64,000 nucleotides of DNA from Bacteroidales bacterium (GTDB lineage Bacteria; Bacteroidota; Bacteroidia; Bacteroidales; P3). Each line of letters begins with the position of its first letter. The stretch's first letter is position 1. Positions 55,247-63,489 of the stretch are shown here, piece by piece. A model generated the notes under the pieces. The model was not told the DNA's origin, searched no databases, and worked only from the letters and a program-made list of their open reading frames with translations. The DNA lies in assembly GCA_017448185.1 (NCBI GenBank), contig JAFSLX010000010.1, positions 1 through 64,000 of the forward strand, read 5' to 3'. The translations under genes and the position numbers were made by a program.

Positions 55247-57361
55247 ATGAAGAAAATTTTCACATTTCTATCTGTAATTCTGTTACTTAGTCCTGTATGC
55301 CGCGCCGACGAGGGCATGTGGATTCCGATGCTGCTGAATCGCAACGAGGCAGCTATGCAGCGTGCTGGTATGCACATCTCGGCACAGGATATTTACGACA
55401 TCAACCATGCATCGCTCAAGGATGCTGTGCTGCTGTTCGGAAGTGGATGCACGGGCGAGTTTGTCTCGAACGAAGGCTTGGTACTGACCAACCACCATTG
55501 CGGCTACAGCTACATTGTGCGCCACAGCACGGTGGAGCACGACTACCTGACCAACGGCTTCTGGGCCATGAACCGTTCGCAGGAGATTCCCTGCCCCGGT
55601 CTGACAGTGACCCGTCTGGTGAGAATGGAGGACGTAACCGCAAAAGTGCTGACCGGTGTGAACAGCGACATGACCGAGCAGGAGCGTCAAGCTTTGGTAG
55701 AGCGCAACATGAAGTCAGCTTGCTCCGAGGCCGTGAAAGGTACTCACTATAAAGCTGTCGTGAAACCCTTCTACTATGGCAACCAGTATTTCCTCTATGT
55801 CAACGAAGTGTTCACCGATGTACGATTGGTAGGAGCTCCGCCGAGCAACATCGGTAAGTTTGGTGGCGACACCGACAACTGGATGTGGCCGCGCCACACA
55901 GGCGATTTCTCGATGTTCCGCGTCTATGCCAAGGACGGCAAACCGGCCGATTTCAGCAAGGACAACACCCCGTATGAGCCACTGAAGCACCTCGAAATAT
56001 CGCTCAAGGGTGTGGAAGAAGGCGATTTTACTTTCGTCTTCGGCTACCCCGGCACCACACGCCGCTATGTGACGCACGACTATGTGGACATGGCCGCCAA
56101 CCAGACGAACCCTGTGCGCATAGCGTTGCGCACCATACGCCTCGACCACTACAACGCCGCCATGCGCCGGAGCGCCGGCCAGCGCCTGAAATACGCCAGC
56201 CGCGTGGCCAGCATCGCCAACGGCTGGAAGAAGTGGCAGGGCGAGAGCCTCGGCATCGAGCGCCTGCGCGGCGTGGAACAGAAGATAGCGCAAGAGGAGC
56301 AGTTCCGCAAGTGGGCCGCCGACAAGCCGCAGTACCGCGACGTGCTGGATCAGATGGAAGACAACTACGCCAAGATGCGCGAGGTGGAGTTGGAGTGGAC
56401 CTACTTCAGCGAGGCTGTGCTGGCCAGCGACTTCATGCGGCGCACCATGGAACTGAGGGGCATAGCCAGTCTGGGCGACGACGGCCGTGTGGAGAAGATG
56501 CTCAATGACAGCCGCAAATACTTCGAGGACTTTGAGGAGCACTCGCCCGTAGACAAAGCAATATTCATTGAATGCTTCACTTACATGTGGGAGCGCGGTT
56601 TCGCCCCCTACATGAACCTCAAACACACCACCGCCAGCGAGGTGGAGGCCACTCTGGAGAAGATATACGCCCAGTCGGCCCTCAACAACCCCAAGAAGTT
56701 GGAGAAACTGCTGGGCATGAAGCGCGAGAAGATGATTCACGCCATAGCCAAAGACCCCGCCGTAGAACTCTTCGAACAGGCCTACGACTACTGCTACGGG
56801 GGCGACAAGCGCCTGCGCTACAACCAGGCCAACGACAACATACAGCGCTTGATGCGCACCTACATCAAAGGCATGATGGAGCAGTATCCCGACTCGAACT
56901 TCTTCCCCGACGCCAACCTGACACTGCGTGTGACCTACGGCCATGTGGAAGGTTTCAAACCCAAAGATGCCACCTACTACACTGCTTATAGCACCGTCGA
57001 CGGTATCATGGAGAAAGAGAATCCCGCCATCTACGATTACTGTGTCGAACCGCGACTGAAAGAGCTCTGGCAGAAGAAAGACTATGGCCAGTATGCCAAC
57101 AAGAAAGGCGAGATGCCCGTGGCCTTCATCGCCACCAACCACACCACCGGCGGCAACAGCGGCTCGCCCGTGCTCAACGCCGACGGTCAGCTGGTAGGCA
57201 TCAACTTCGACCGTTGCTGGGAGGGTACAATGAGCGACCTGCTCTTCGACCCCAACTACTGCCGCAACATCTCACTCGACATCCGTTACTGCCTCTTCGT
57301 TATCGACAAGGTGGCCGGCGCTCCGCATCTGGTGAACGAGATGACACTGGTCGACAGATAA
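55247..57361 (+). CDS. S46-family dipeptidyl-peptidase, DPP11-like
   Basis: The product is 704 residues from the ATG at 55247 (a TTG two codons upstream is less likely). It has a signal peptide (about 1-20) and begins, after it, with ADEGMWIPMLLNRNEAAMQR, the typical S46 start. The protease parts are TNEG-like VSNEGLVLTNHHCGYS with the catalytic His (83/84) and TTGGNSGSPVLNADGQLV with Ser638. S46 enzymes cut dipeptides from the N-terminus in the periplasm of peptide-using Bacteroidota. Eighteen residues after the Ser is an Arg (in INFDRCWEGT), the residue that in known DPP11 selects Asp/Glu, whereas DPP7 has Gly. This points to acidic-residue specificity. Confidence 0.93.
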   Translation: MKKIFTFLSVILLLSPVCRADEGMWIPMLLNRNEAAMQRAGMHISAQDIYDINHASLKDAVLLFGSGCTGEFVSNEGLVLTNHHCGYSYIVRHSTVEHDYLTNGFWAMNRSQEIPCPGLTVTRLVRMEDVTAKVLTGVNSDMTEQERQALVERNMKSACSEAVKGTHYKAVVKPFYYGNQYFLYVNEVFTDVRLVGAPPSNIGKFGGDTDNWMWPRHTGDFSMFRVYAKDGKPADFSKDNTPYEPLKHLEISLKGVEEGDFTFVFGYPGTTRRYVTHDYVDMAANQTNPVRIALRTIRLDHYNAAMRRSAGQRLKYASRVASIANGWKKWQGESLGIERLRGVEQKIAQEEQFRKWAADKPQYRDVLDQMEDNYAKMREVELEWTYFSEAVLASDFMRRTMELRGIASLGDDGRVEKMLNDSRKYFEDFEEHSPVDKAIFIECFTYMWERGFAPYMNLKHTTASEVEATLEKIYAQSALNNPKKLEKLLGMKREKMIHAIAKDPAVELFEQAYDYCYGGDKRLRYNQANDNIQRLMRTYIKGMMEQYPDSNFFPDANLTLRVTYGHVEGFKPKDATYYTAYSTVDGIMEKENPAIYDYCVEPRLKELWQKKDYGQYANKKGEMPVAFIATNHTTGGNSGSPVLNADGQLVGINFDRCWEGTMSDLLFDPNYCRNISLDIRYCLFVIDKVAGAPHLVNEMTLVDR

Positions 57362-57385
57362 ACCAAATCATATCCAGCAAAACAG

Positions 57386-57418
57386 AAAAGGCTCCTTCAA
57401 TGCAAGGAGCCTTTTTTT
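57386..57418. terminator. Bidirectional terminator between the two peptidase genes
   Basis: AAAAGGCTCCTT (57386-57397) pairs perfectly with AAGGAGCCTTTT (57404-57415) around CAATGC and continues into T. It can end the S46 gene (+) and the convergent C69 gene (-). Confidence 0.93.
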
Positions 57419-59153
57419 ATTTCTCACGAATCACTTCGCCGTGGTCGTCCACAATCTGGCGATAGAACCATGCAGGATAGGGTGGCTGTTGCGGGAAGCG
57501 TACCACGCCCGTCTCGGTGGTCTCAATCCTGCCATCCTTCACATGCTTGATATTGCCGTCGATATACTTCATCAGCAGCAACTGATCCAGCTCTTTCCAT
57601 CGGCGCATCATACGTTCCGCACGGTCGTTACTGAAGCGGTTGAGGGCGCCTACCAACCGGGCTTCGTTTTCCTCCTGCGCCCAACGATTGGAATGGGCTA
57701 TCTCGTCGCGGACAAAGTCGGTCTCCATCTCACGCTGCACACGCTGCACGTCGACTATCATCGAGTCGTAGCGCAGGTAGCAGAAGTTGCTCACGCGGTT
57801 GAAAAGCCAGAAGGCCGCTGTCTCGCTGTAGCGGCTCATGCTGCCGTTGCCCTCCTCGAAGCAAATGGGCACTTGGGTGCAACCGCAGTAAACGGGACAA
57901 TAGACTGTTGAATAGGTGTCGTCCACACCGAACCAGATAATGCCACCAAGCTTGGAGGGAAGCCATGAGCGGCACTGAGCCACGAAGCTGAAGCCTGTCT
58001 GCTGGGTCGAGATGGCGCGCTCATGAACATATTTCTTTCCGTCGACCTCAAAGTCCATCGGCCGCCAACGGTAGGGGCAGTGGAAAGGACCGGCACCCAC
58101 ATCCTGAGTCATGTCCATCGGCGTGCCCTCGAAGTGGTCTCGCATCAAGGACATGCAGTCCTGCACACTAAGTTTTCTATTAGGCTTCACCCACAGCGGC
58201 AGTCGCTCGGCGGTGACATCGCCCATGGCAAACTTCTCATAGCGATTCATGCCTTCGGCGCAGCGGTTAAACATCGCGTATACGCGGGCCTCGCAGGCAC
58301 GGAGACCCGAAAAGGTCAGCGGGTTGTAGGTGTCGGCGAACGAAAAACCGGAACTGGGTTTTGCTTTGACACGCTGGGTATCGCCATTGGTAAGATCGGC
58401 ATGCTTGTCCCATCCATTTCTACGAGCAAACTCTACCACATCCTCACTGTAGACACATTCCACTTCGGGCTCATTGATACAATCGATATGTTTGCTGCTG
58501 ATGGCAGGGTGCGGCCCCTTCTTTTTCCACTTTAGCGGCTCCTGTGGGAAGGTGGTGATGCGGGCCTGGTTAGCATGGCCGCAGATATAGCCGTCGGGCA
58601 CGCGGCGCGCCACCCACACGGCACCCTTCTCGAGGTTGCCTTTGCTGGTGATTTCGAATATCCACACCTCGTTGGGGTCAGCGATGGAGAAACTCTCGCC
58701 GCCGTCGGCATAGCCGTAGGTGGAGACCAGTTCGTGCATCACCTTGATGGCCTCGCGGCAGTTGCGGGCGCGCTGGAGGGTGACGTAGATGAGGTTGCCG
58801 TAGTCGATGCCTTCGGCATTACCTTTGTCCAATGGAGAGATGCCGCCCCAGGTGGTCTCGCCGATGGCCAGCTGGTGCTCGTTGATGAAGCCTACCATCT
58901 GGTAGGTATGTGTCGGCTGCGGAATTGCAAGCTGAAACTTCAACGACCCATAGTTGTAAAGCTTCAGCATCTCGCCTGGCTGGTGGTCGGCGGCGGGGCA
59001 GTAGCGTAGTTGGCCGTAACGCGTGTGGCTGTCGGCGGCATAGGTGATAAAGGTGCTGCCGTCGGCCGAGGCGCCACGGCTCACAATAAGGTTGGTGCAA
59101 GCAGGTGCTGACGCAGCGATGGCCAGCATCAGAACAATAATTATCCGTTTCAT
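57417..59153 (-). CDS. C69-family dipeptidase
   Basis: The product is 578 residues. C69 (PepD-like) dipeptidases are N-terminal nucleophile hydrolases whose catalytic Cys is freed by removal of a leader. Here a signal-like leader (MKRIIIVLMLAIAASAPA) precedes Cys19 in CTNLIVSRGASADGS, as expected. Other family parts: FINEHQLAIGETTWGG, REAIKVMHELVSTYGYADGG and SLMRDHFEGTPMDMTQD. It would cut dipeptides in the periplasm, which fits its place opposite a dipeptide-releasing S46 enzyme. It is 24 bases after manA. Confidence 0.93.
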   Translation of the reverse strand: MKRIIIVLMLAIAASAPACTNLIVSRGASADGSTFITYAADSHTRYGQLRYCPAADHQPGEMLKLYNYGSLKFQLAIPQPTHTYQMVGFINEHQLAIGETTWGGISPLDKGNAEGIDYGNLIYVTLQRARNCREAIKVMHELVSTYGYADGGESFSIADPNEVWIFEITSKGNLEKGAVWVARRVPDGYICGHANQARITTFPQEPLKWKKKGPHPAISSKHIDCINEPEVECVYSEDVVEFARRNGWDKHADLTNGDTQRVKAKPSSGFSFADTYNPLTFSGLRACEARVYAMFNRCAEGMNRYEKFAMGDVTAERLPLWVKPNRKLSVQDCMSLMRDHFEGTPMDMTQDVGAGPFHCPYRWRPMDFEVDGKKYVHERAISTQQTGFSFVAQCRSWLPSKLGGIIWFGVDDTYSTVYCPVYCGCTQVPICFEEGNGSMSRYSETAAFWLFNRVSNFCYLRYDSMIVDVQRVQREMETDFVRDEIAHSNRWAQEENEARLVGALNRFSNDRAERMMRRWKELDQLLLMKYIDGNIKHVKDGRIETTETGVVRFPQQPPYPAWFYRQIVDDHGEVIREK

Positions 59154-59177
59154 TGATTCAAAAAGTTTTCGACAGGA

Positions 59178-60320
59178 TCAATCGTGGCAGTGACCGCAGT
59201 CGCAGTCATGGCCGTGGTGGTCATGGCCGCAGTCGCAATGGTCGTCGTGATGATGATGGTGCTCATGCTCCTCGCGCAAGCCGCCAATGAACTGGGCCAC
59301 CCAATCGCTCTCCTCGCTCGGACCGTCGGTCCAGTCAGCGGTGTCGATAGTGACTTCCAGCAACTTGGCCGGTCCTTCGCAGAACAGTTCCACACTGTCG
59401 GCCACCGCGGGCACCAGCACGCATTCGCCCACATGCATCGGCACGATGGTATCCATCGTTTTCACTGCCGCCAACCCGTCGACACACATATAGACCACAA
59501 ACGATTCCACCTCCTCGAGGTTCTTCCTCATCGGACGGTCGAAGGCAATCAGCCGAGTGGTAAAATAGGGGCAGTCGGCAAGGGTGGTAGTCTCGTTCAG
59601 GTGGGCATGGTAATGGGTATGGGCATGATCCACACCGCTAAAGTCGATGGCATCCATCGCCTCGGCAGTATGCAGCTGACGCAAATTGCCGTCGGCATCG
59701 CGACGGTTATAATCATAGATACGGTAGGTGCAATCGGAGGTCTGCTGAATCTCGGCCACCATCAGGCCCTTGCCCAGCGCATGCACACGGCCTGCCGGGA
59801 TGAAATAGACATCGCCCGGCTCGGGGTTCTCGGCATGTAGCAAGTCTTCCAGATGGCCAGCCGCCAAGGCCGCGGTGTACTCTTCAGGCGTAGTGTCGCG
59901 GCGGAAGCCGCTGATGAGCTTTGCACCCTCGTCGGCCTCCATCACATACCACATCTCTGTCTTGCCACAAGGCATGCCACGGCGTTGTGCCAACTCGTCG
60001 TCGGGATGCACCTGGATGGAAAGGTCCTTGGCCGCGTCAATAATCTTGAACAGGAGCGGAAACTCGGTGCCGAAACGGTTGTACACCTTGTCGCCCACCA
60101 AATCGCCCATGTAGATTTCGACAGCCTCGTTCAAGGTGTTCTCGGCCAGAAAACCATTGGATATAACCGATTCGCGACCTTCGACCGACGACAAGGCCCA
60201 CAGCTCGCCGCAATTGGGCAGCGGGTCATAGTTAAAGCCATATTCCTTCAGCCGGTTGCCACCCCAGATGACGTTCTTGTAGAGCGGAAGGAATTTCAAC
60301 GGATAGAGCGCAGATGCCAT
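59178..60320 (-). CDS. manA: Mannose-6-phosphate isomerase with His/Cys-rich C-terminal tail
   Basis: The product is 380 residues. It interconverts mannose 6-phosphate and fructose 6-phosphate. The class I cupin motifs and zinc ligands are present: LSIQVHPDDELAQR (Gln, His), GKTEMWYVMEA (Glu) and FIPAGRVHALGKGL (His). The usual protein ends at about 348. A tail of about 32 residues follows that contains 13 His and 5 Cys besides Asp and Gly (for example EHHHHHDDHCDCGH), which should bind zinc, nickel or copper. Its ATG shares one base with the stop of the small lipoprotein gene (TGATG), so the two are coupled. Confidence 0.93.
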   Translation of the reverse strand: MASALYPLKFLPLYKNVIWGGNRLKEYGFNYDPLPNCGELWALSSVEGRESVISNGFLAENTLNEAVEIYMGDLVGDKVYNRFGTEFPLLFKIIDAAKDLSIQVHPDDELAQRRGMPCGKTEMWYVMEADEGAKLISGFRRDTTPEEYTAALAAGHLEDLLHAENPEPGDVYFIPAGRVHALGKGLMVAEIQQTSDCTYRIYDYNRRDADGNLRQLHTAEAMDAIDFSGVDHAHTHYHAHLNETTTLADCPYFTTRLIAFDRPMRKNLEEVESFVVYMCVDGLAAVKTMDTIVPMHVGECVLVPAVADSVELFCEGPAKLLEVTIDTADWTDGPSEESDWVAQFIGGLREEHEHHHHHDDHCDCGHDHHGHDCDCGHCHD

Positions 60321-60520
60321 CAGTAAGAGCGGGTTGTATGACTGTTGGCCTTGTTGGTGCCACGCACTTTGATGTTCGATTTCACCTTCTGGCTCTTGTT
60401 CGACTGCTGACGTTCATACATCGTCTGCTGCGAACTCCCGCACGAAGCCAATGCTCCGCTCATCGCCAACACACCGGCCAAAAGCATCACCGGCAGTGTT
60501 TTTTTTGCTATCCTTTTCAT
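60320..60520 (-). CDS. Small predicted lipoprotein coupled to manA
   Basis: The product is 66 residues. It has a lipoprotein signal (KKTLPVMLLAGVLAMSGALA then SCGSS, lipidated Cys27) and a short basic, Ser/Asn/Lys-rich mature part, QSNKSQKVKSNIKVRGTNKA, without known motif. It is translationally coupled to manA (TGATG). The shared unit is puzzling because manA is cytoplasmic. A chance arrangement is possible. Confidence 0.72.
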   Translation of the reverse strand: MKRIAKKTLPVMLLAGVLAMSGALASCGSSQQTMYERQQSNKSQKVKSNIKVRGTNKANSHTTRSY

Positions 60521-60577
60521 ATCATTCTATTAATTGTCAATACATTATGTGGCAATATGCACTATTGCCTCCCGATA

Positions 60578-60585
60578 CAAAGATA
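60578..60585 (-). promoter_or_regulatory. -7 box upstream of the lipoprotein-manA unit
   Basis: Read on the - strand this is TATCTTTG, 58 bases before the ATG at 60520. No TTTG lies 19 bases upstream. Confidence 0.65.
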
Positions 60586-60666
60586 CAAAAAAAATGAAAA
60601 ACAATAATCCAAAGACGGAAAAATAACAATACAAATGATATTCAGCACCTCACCGCGACTTCTTCT

Positions 60667-60741
60667 GTTGTTGTTCAGTCGTTGTTCAGTCGTTGTTCAG
60701 TCAAACACTGAACAACGACTGAACAACGAGCCAACAACAAG
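60667..60741. repeat. Hairpin repeat of the TTGTTCAGTCG family, copy 3
   Basis: Perfect 23-base arms (60679-60701 and 60707-60729) around CAAAC, built of the TTGTTCAGTCG unit; after three mismatches the pairing resumes (GTTGTT with AACAAC) to about 60738. A third unit on the left allows slipped pairings. As with copy 1 it lies in a divergent gap, here between manA's lipoprotein partner (-) and kbl (+). Confidence 0.93.
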
Positions 60742-60806
60742 CGTACGGCCGACAGCGAAGCCACGTTTTTCGGCACGACAAAACCTCATGCAGCAAACAA
60801 AATATT

Positions 60807-60837
60807 TTTGCTGCGTAAATATTTTTTTGTATTTTTG
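60807..60837 (+). promoter_or_regulatory. Promoter of kbl
   Basis: TTTG (60807-60810) and TATTTTTG (60830-60837) are exactly 19 bases apart, a perfect Bacteroidota consensus. The -7 box is 56 bases before the kbl start. Confidence 0.88.
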
Positions 60838-60892
60838 TAGGTTGTTTGGTCATCGAAAGATTAACAAAATAATATTATAAAACATTGTAATT

Positions 60893-62074
60893 ATGTATAC
60901 TAAGTTTCAACAGCACCTGCAGAAAGAGCTGGCCGACATCGAAGCCGCCGGTCTTTACAAACACGAACGCATCATCGAGAGCCCCCAGGGCGCCGAAATC
61001 ATGGTGAAAGGCAAGAAGTGCCTCAACTTCTGCGCCAACAACTACCTCGGCCTTGCCGACAACCCCGAACTTATCGAGGCCGCCAAGAAGGGCATGGATG
61101 CCCGCGGCTATGGTATGGCCAGCGTCCGCTTCATCTGCGGTTGTCAGGACCTGCATAAACAACTCGAGAAGAAAATAAGCGAGTTCTTCGGCACCGAGGA
61201 CACCATCCTCTATGCTGCCTGCTTCGACGCCAACGGCGGCGTTTTCGAGCCCCTGCTGACCGACGAGGATGCCATCATCAGCGACGCCCTCAACCATGCC
61301 TCCATCATCGACGGCGTGCGTCTCTGCAAAGCCCAGCGCTACCGCTATGCCAACGCCGACATGGCCGACCTTGAGGAACAGCTCAAGGCTGCCCAGAAGA
61401 ACCGCTTCCGCATCATCGTCACCGACGGTGTCTTCTCGATGGACGGCAACGTCTGCCCGCTCGACAAGATTTACGAACTGGCCCAGAAATACGATGCCAT
61501 GGTGATGGTCGACGAGAGCCACTCCGCCGGCGTGGTCGGCAAGACCGGCCGCGGTGTCACCGAGCGCTACAACCTGCGCGGCAAGATTGAAATCCTCACC
61601 GGCACCCTCGGCAAAGCCTTCGGCGGCGCCATGGGCGGTTTCACCACCGGCAAGAAGGAAATCATCGACATGCTCCGTCAGCGCAGCCGTCCCTACCTCT
61701 TCTCCAACTCGATGGCTCCCGGCCTCGTGGCCGCCGGCATCCGCATGTTCGAGCTCATGAGCGAGACCAACAAGCTGCAAGACAAGCTGCACGAGAACAC
61801 CGACTACTTCCTGCGCCGCATGAAGGAAGAAGGCTTCGACTGCAAGCCCTCGGAGAGCGCCATCTGCGCCGTCATGATCTACGACGCTGCCAAGAGCCAG
61901 CAGTATGCCGCCAAGATGCAGGAAGAAGGCATCTTCGTCACCGGCTTCTACTATCCCGTCGTGCCGAAAGGCCAGGCCCGTATCCGCGTGCAGATCAGCG
62001 CCGCACACGAACACGAACACCTCGACAAATGCATCGAGGCCTTCAAGAAAGTACGCAAGGAAATCGAGGGCTAA
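60893..62074 (+). CDS. kbl: Glycine C-acetyltransferase (2-amino-3-ketobutyrate CoA ligase)
   Basis: The product is 393 residues. With PLP it splits 2-amino-3-ketobutyrate with CoA into glycine and acetyl-CoA. Signatures: CLNFCANNYLGLADNPELIE, ALNHASIIDGVRLCKAQRYR, the Asp in MVDESHSAGVVGKTGRG and the PLP lysine Lys241 in TGTLGKAFGGAMGG. The next gene makes its substrate. A 443-residue open frame on the opposite strand is a shadow. Confidence 0.96.
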   Translation: MYTKFQQHLQKELADIEAAGLYKHERIIESPQGAEIMVKGKKCLNFCANNYLGLADNPELIEAAKKGMDARGYGMASVRFICGCQDLHKQLEKKISEFFGTEDTILYAACFDANGGVFEPLLTDEDAIISDALNHASIIDGVRLCKAQRYRYANADMADLEEQLKAAQKNRFRIIVTDGVFSMDGNVCPLDKIYELAQKYDAMVMVDESHSAGVVGKTGRGVTERYNLRGKIEILTGTLGKAFGGAMGGFTTGKKEIIDMLRQRSRPYLFSNSMAPGLVAAGIRMFELMSETNKLQDKLHENTDYFLRRMKEEGFDCKPSESAICAVMIYDAAKSQQYAAKMQEEGIFVTGFYYPVVPKGQARIRVQISAAHEHEHLDKCIEAFKKVRKEIEG

Positions 62075-62097
62075 ACAATTTGCCGACAAAACATTTA

Positions 62098-62128
62098 AAG
62101 GCCGGTTGCACAGTGTGCGACCGGCCTT
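62098..62128 (+). terminator. Terminator after kbl
   Basis: AAGGCCGGTTGCACA and TGTGCGACCGGCCTT form a 15-base stem with one G-T pair. The T-tract after it is weak (GTCATTT), so read-through into the next gene is possible. Confidence 0.75.
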
Positions 62129-62166
62129 GTCATTTAAAATAATATTTCCAATATTGATTTTTTTTG

Positions 62167-62174
62167 TATTTTTG
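62167..62174 (+). promoter_or_regulatory. -7 box upstream of the threonine dehydrogenase gene
   Basis: TATTTTTG matches TAnnTTTG and lies 93 bases before the ATG at 62267, leaving a longer leader than other genes here. Confidence 0.65.
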
Positions 62175-62266
62175 TACCGGTCTCGATAAAGGGCTATAAT
62201 GCGCAATACATTGTTATATTGTGCATTATATAAATTATATAAAAAGAAAAAATAAGTTAAACCAAA

Positions 62267-63214
62267 ATGAAAAAGATTCTTATAGTCGGTGCAGGCGGAC
62301 AGATTGGTTCCGAACTCACACGTAATTTAAGAGACATCTATGGCGACAACAACGTGGTGTGCAGCGACCTGCGCCCATTGAAAGGTGACCCCTACGAGCG
62401 CGGTCCCGTCGAGCGTATCGACAGCACTCAGATTATGCAGATTGCCACTGCCGTGAAGCAGTACAACATCGACACCATCTATAACCTCGCCGCTATCCTC
62501 AGTGCCACTGCCGAGCTCAACCCCATGCTGGGTTGGAACGTCGGTATCGGCAGCTTGGTCAACTGCCTCGAGGTGGCCCGCCTCTTTGGCTGCGCCGTCT
62601 TCACGCCCTCGTCGATTGGTGCTTTCGGCCCCTCGACTCCGCACAACAACACCCCGCAGGACACCATCCAGCGCCCCAACACCATCTACGGTGTGACCAA
62701 GGTGACCGGTGAGCTGCTGAGCGACTACTACTTCACCCGCTTCGGTGTCGACACCCGCAGCGTCCGCTTCCCCGGCCTTATCAGCCACATGACCCTCCCC
62801 GGTGGCGGCACCACCGACTACGCCGTCGAAATCTACTATGCCGCCGTCAAGGGTGAAAAATTTGTTTGCCCCCTGAAGAAAGGCACCTATATGGACATGA
62901 TGTACATGCCCGATGCCCAGAAGGCCATGATTGACATCATGGAGGCCGACCCCACCAAGCTGGTGCATCGCAACAGCTTCAACGTCACCGCCATGAGCTT
63001 CGACCCGGAAATCATCTACACCGCTATCAAGAAGCGCTACCCACAGTTCGAGATGGTCTACGAGCCCGAACCTATCAAGCAGGCCATTGCCGACAGCTGG
63101 CCCGACAAGATGGACGACAGCTGCGCCCGCAATGAATGGGGCTGGAACCCGCAGTACGACCTCGAGCGCATGACCGACGACATGATTCTTAACCTGAAAA
63201 AGAAACTGTTGTAA
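62267..63214 (+). CDS. L-threonine 3-dehydrogenase, short-chain (SDR) type
   Basis: The product is 315 residues. It is an extended SDR enzyme: the NAD-binding motif KKILIVGAGGQIGSELTRNL, YNLAAILSATAE, the catalytic Ser/Tyr/Lys in SSIGAFGPSTP and IYGVTKVTGELL, and the dehydrogenase-type FPGLISHMTLPGGGTTDYA. It oxidises threonine to 2-amino-3-ketobutyrate, which Kbl then splits; the adjacency of the two genes supports this over a sugar epimerase. Its stop shares one base with the next ATG (TAATG). Confidence 0.93.
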   Translation: MKKILIVGAGGQIGSELTRNLRDIYGDNNVVCSDLRPLKGDPYERGPVERIDSTQIMQIATAVKQYNIDTIYNLAAILSATAELNPMLGWNVGIGSLVNCLEVARLFGCAVFTPSSIGAFGPSTPHNNTPQDTIQRPNTIYGVTKVTGELLSDYYFTRFGVDTRSVRFPGLISHMTLPGGGTTDYAVEIYYAAVKGEKFVCPLKKGTYMDMMYMPDAQKAMIDIMEADPTKLVHRNSFNVTAMSFDPEIIYTAIKKRYPQFEMVYEPEPIKQAIADSWPDKMDDSCARNEWGWNPQYDLERMTDDMILNLKKKLL

Positions 63215-63474
63215 TGAGCCACAAGACCGCGCTGAAAATCTACGAATACGCTTCGTATCTCCTCATCATCGGTGCCACCGTCATCTACTTCACCATGAAG
63301 GCCGAGGGATTGGCACTCACCATGTTGGTATTGGCTTTGGCCATGACCATGCGCATGCTCATGGAACGCCAGCGTTTCAAAGCATGCGAAGAGGAGAACG
63401 ACCAACTGAAGGACGATTTGCGCCGTCTCACACTGCTACTTGCCGAAGAGAAGAAAAAAAATAATAACAAATAA
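63214..63474 (+). CDS. Small membrane protein with coiled-coil tail
   Basis: The product is 86 residues. Two hydrophobic segments (SYLLIIGATVIYFTM and ALTMLVLALAMTMRMLM) are followed by a charged helix with coiled-coil character (ACEEENDQLKDDLRRLTLLL) and a Lys/Asn end. Function unknown. It overlaps the dehydrogenase gene by one base and lies 15 bases before efp. Confidence 0.8.
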   Translation: MSHKTALKIYEYASYLLIIGATVIYFTMKAEGLALTMLVLALAMTMRMLMERQRFKACEEENDQLKDDLRRLTLLLAEEKKKNNNK

Positions 63475-63489
63475 AAACAGTATCATTTT

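Noticed and set aside
55715..57142. 475-residue open frame opposite the S46 peptidase
   Set aside because: Antisense shadow; the peptidase with its catalytic motifs occupies the other strand.
60875..62206. 443-residue open frame opposite kbl
   Set aside because: Composition (Val/Asp/His/Leu-rich) is that of an antisense shadow; kbl on the + strand is certain.
62267..63214. Nucleotide-sugar epimerase
   Set aside because: The fold alone would allow it, but the sequence features of SDR-type threonine dehydrogenase and the adjacent kbl gene favour threonine dehydrogenase.
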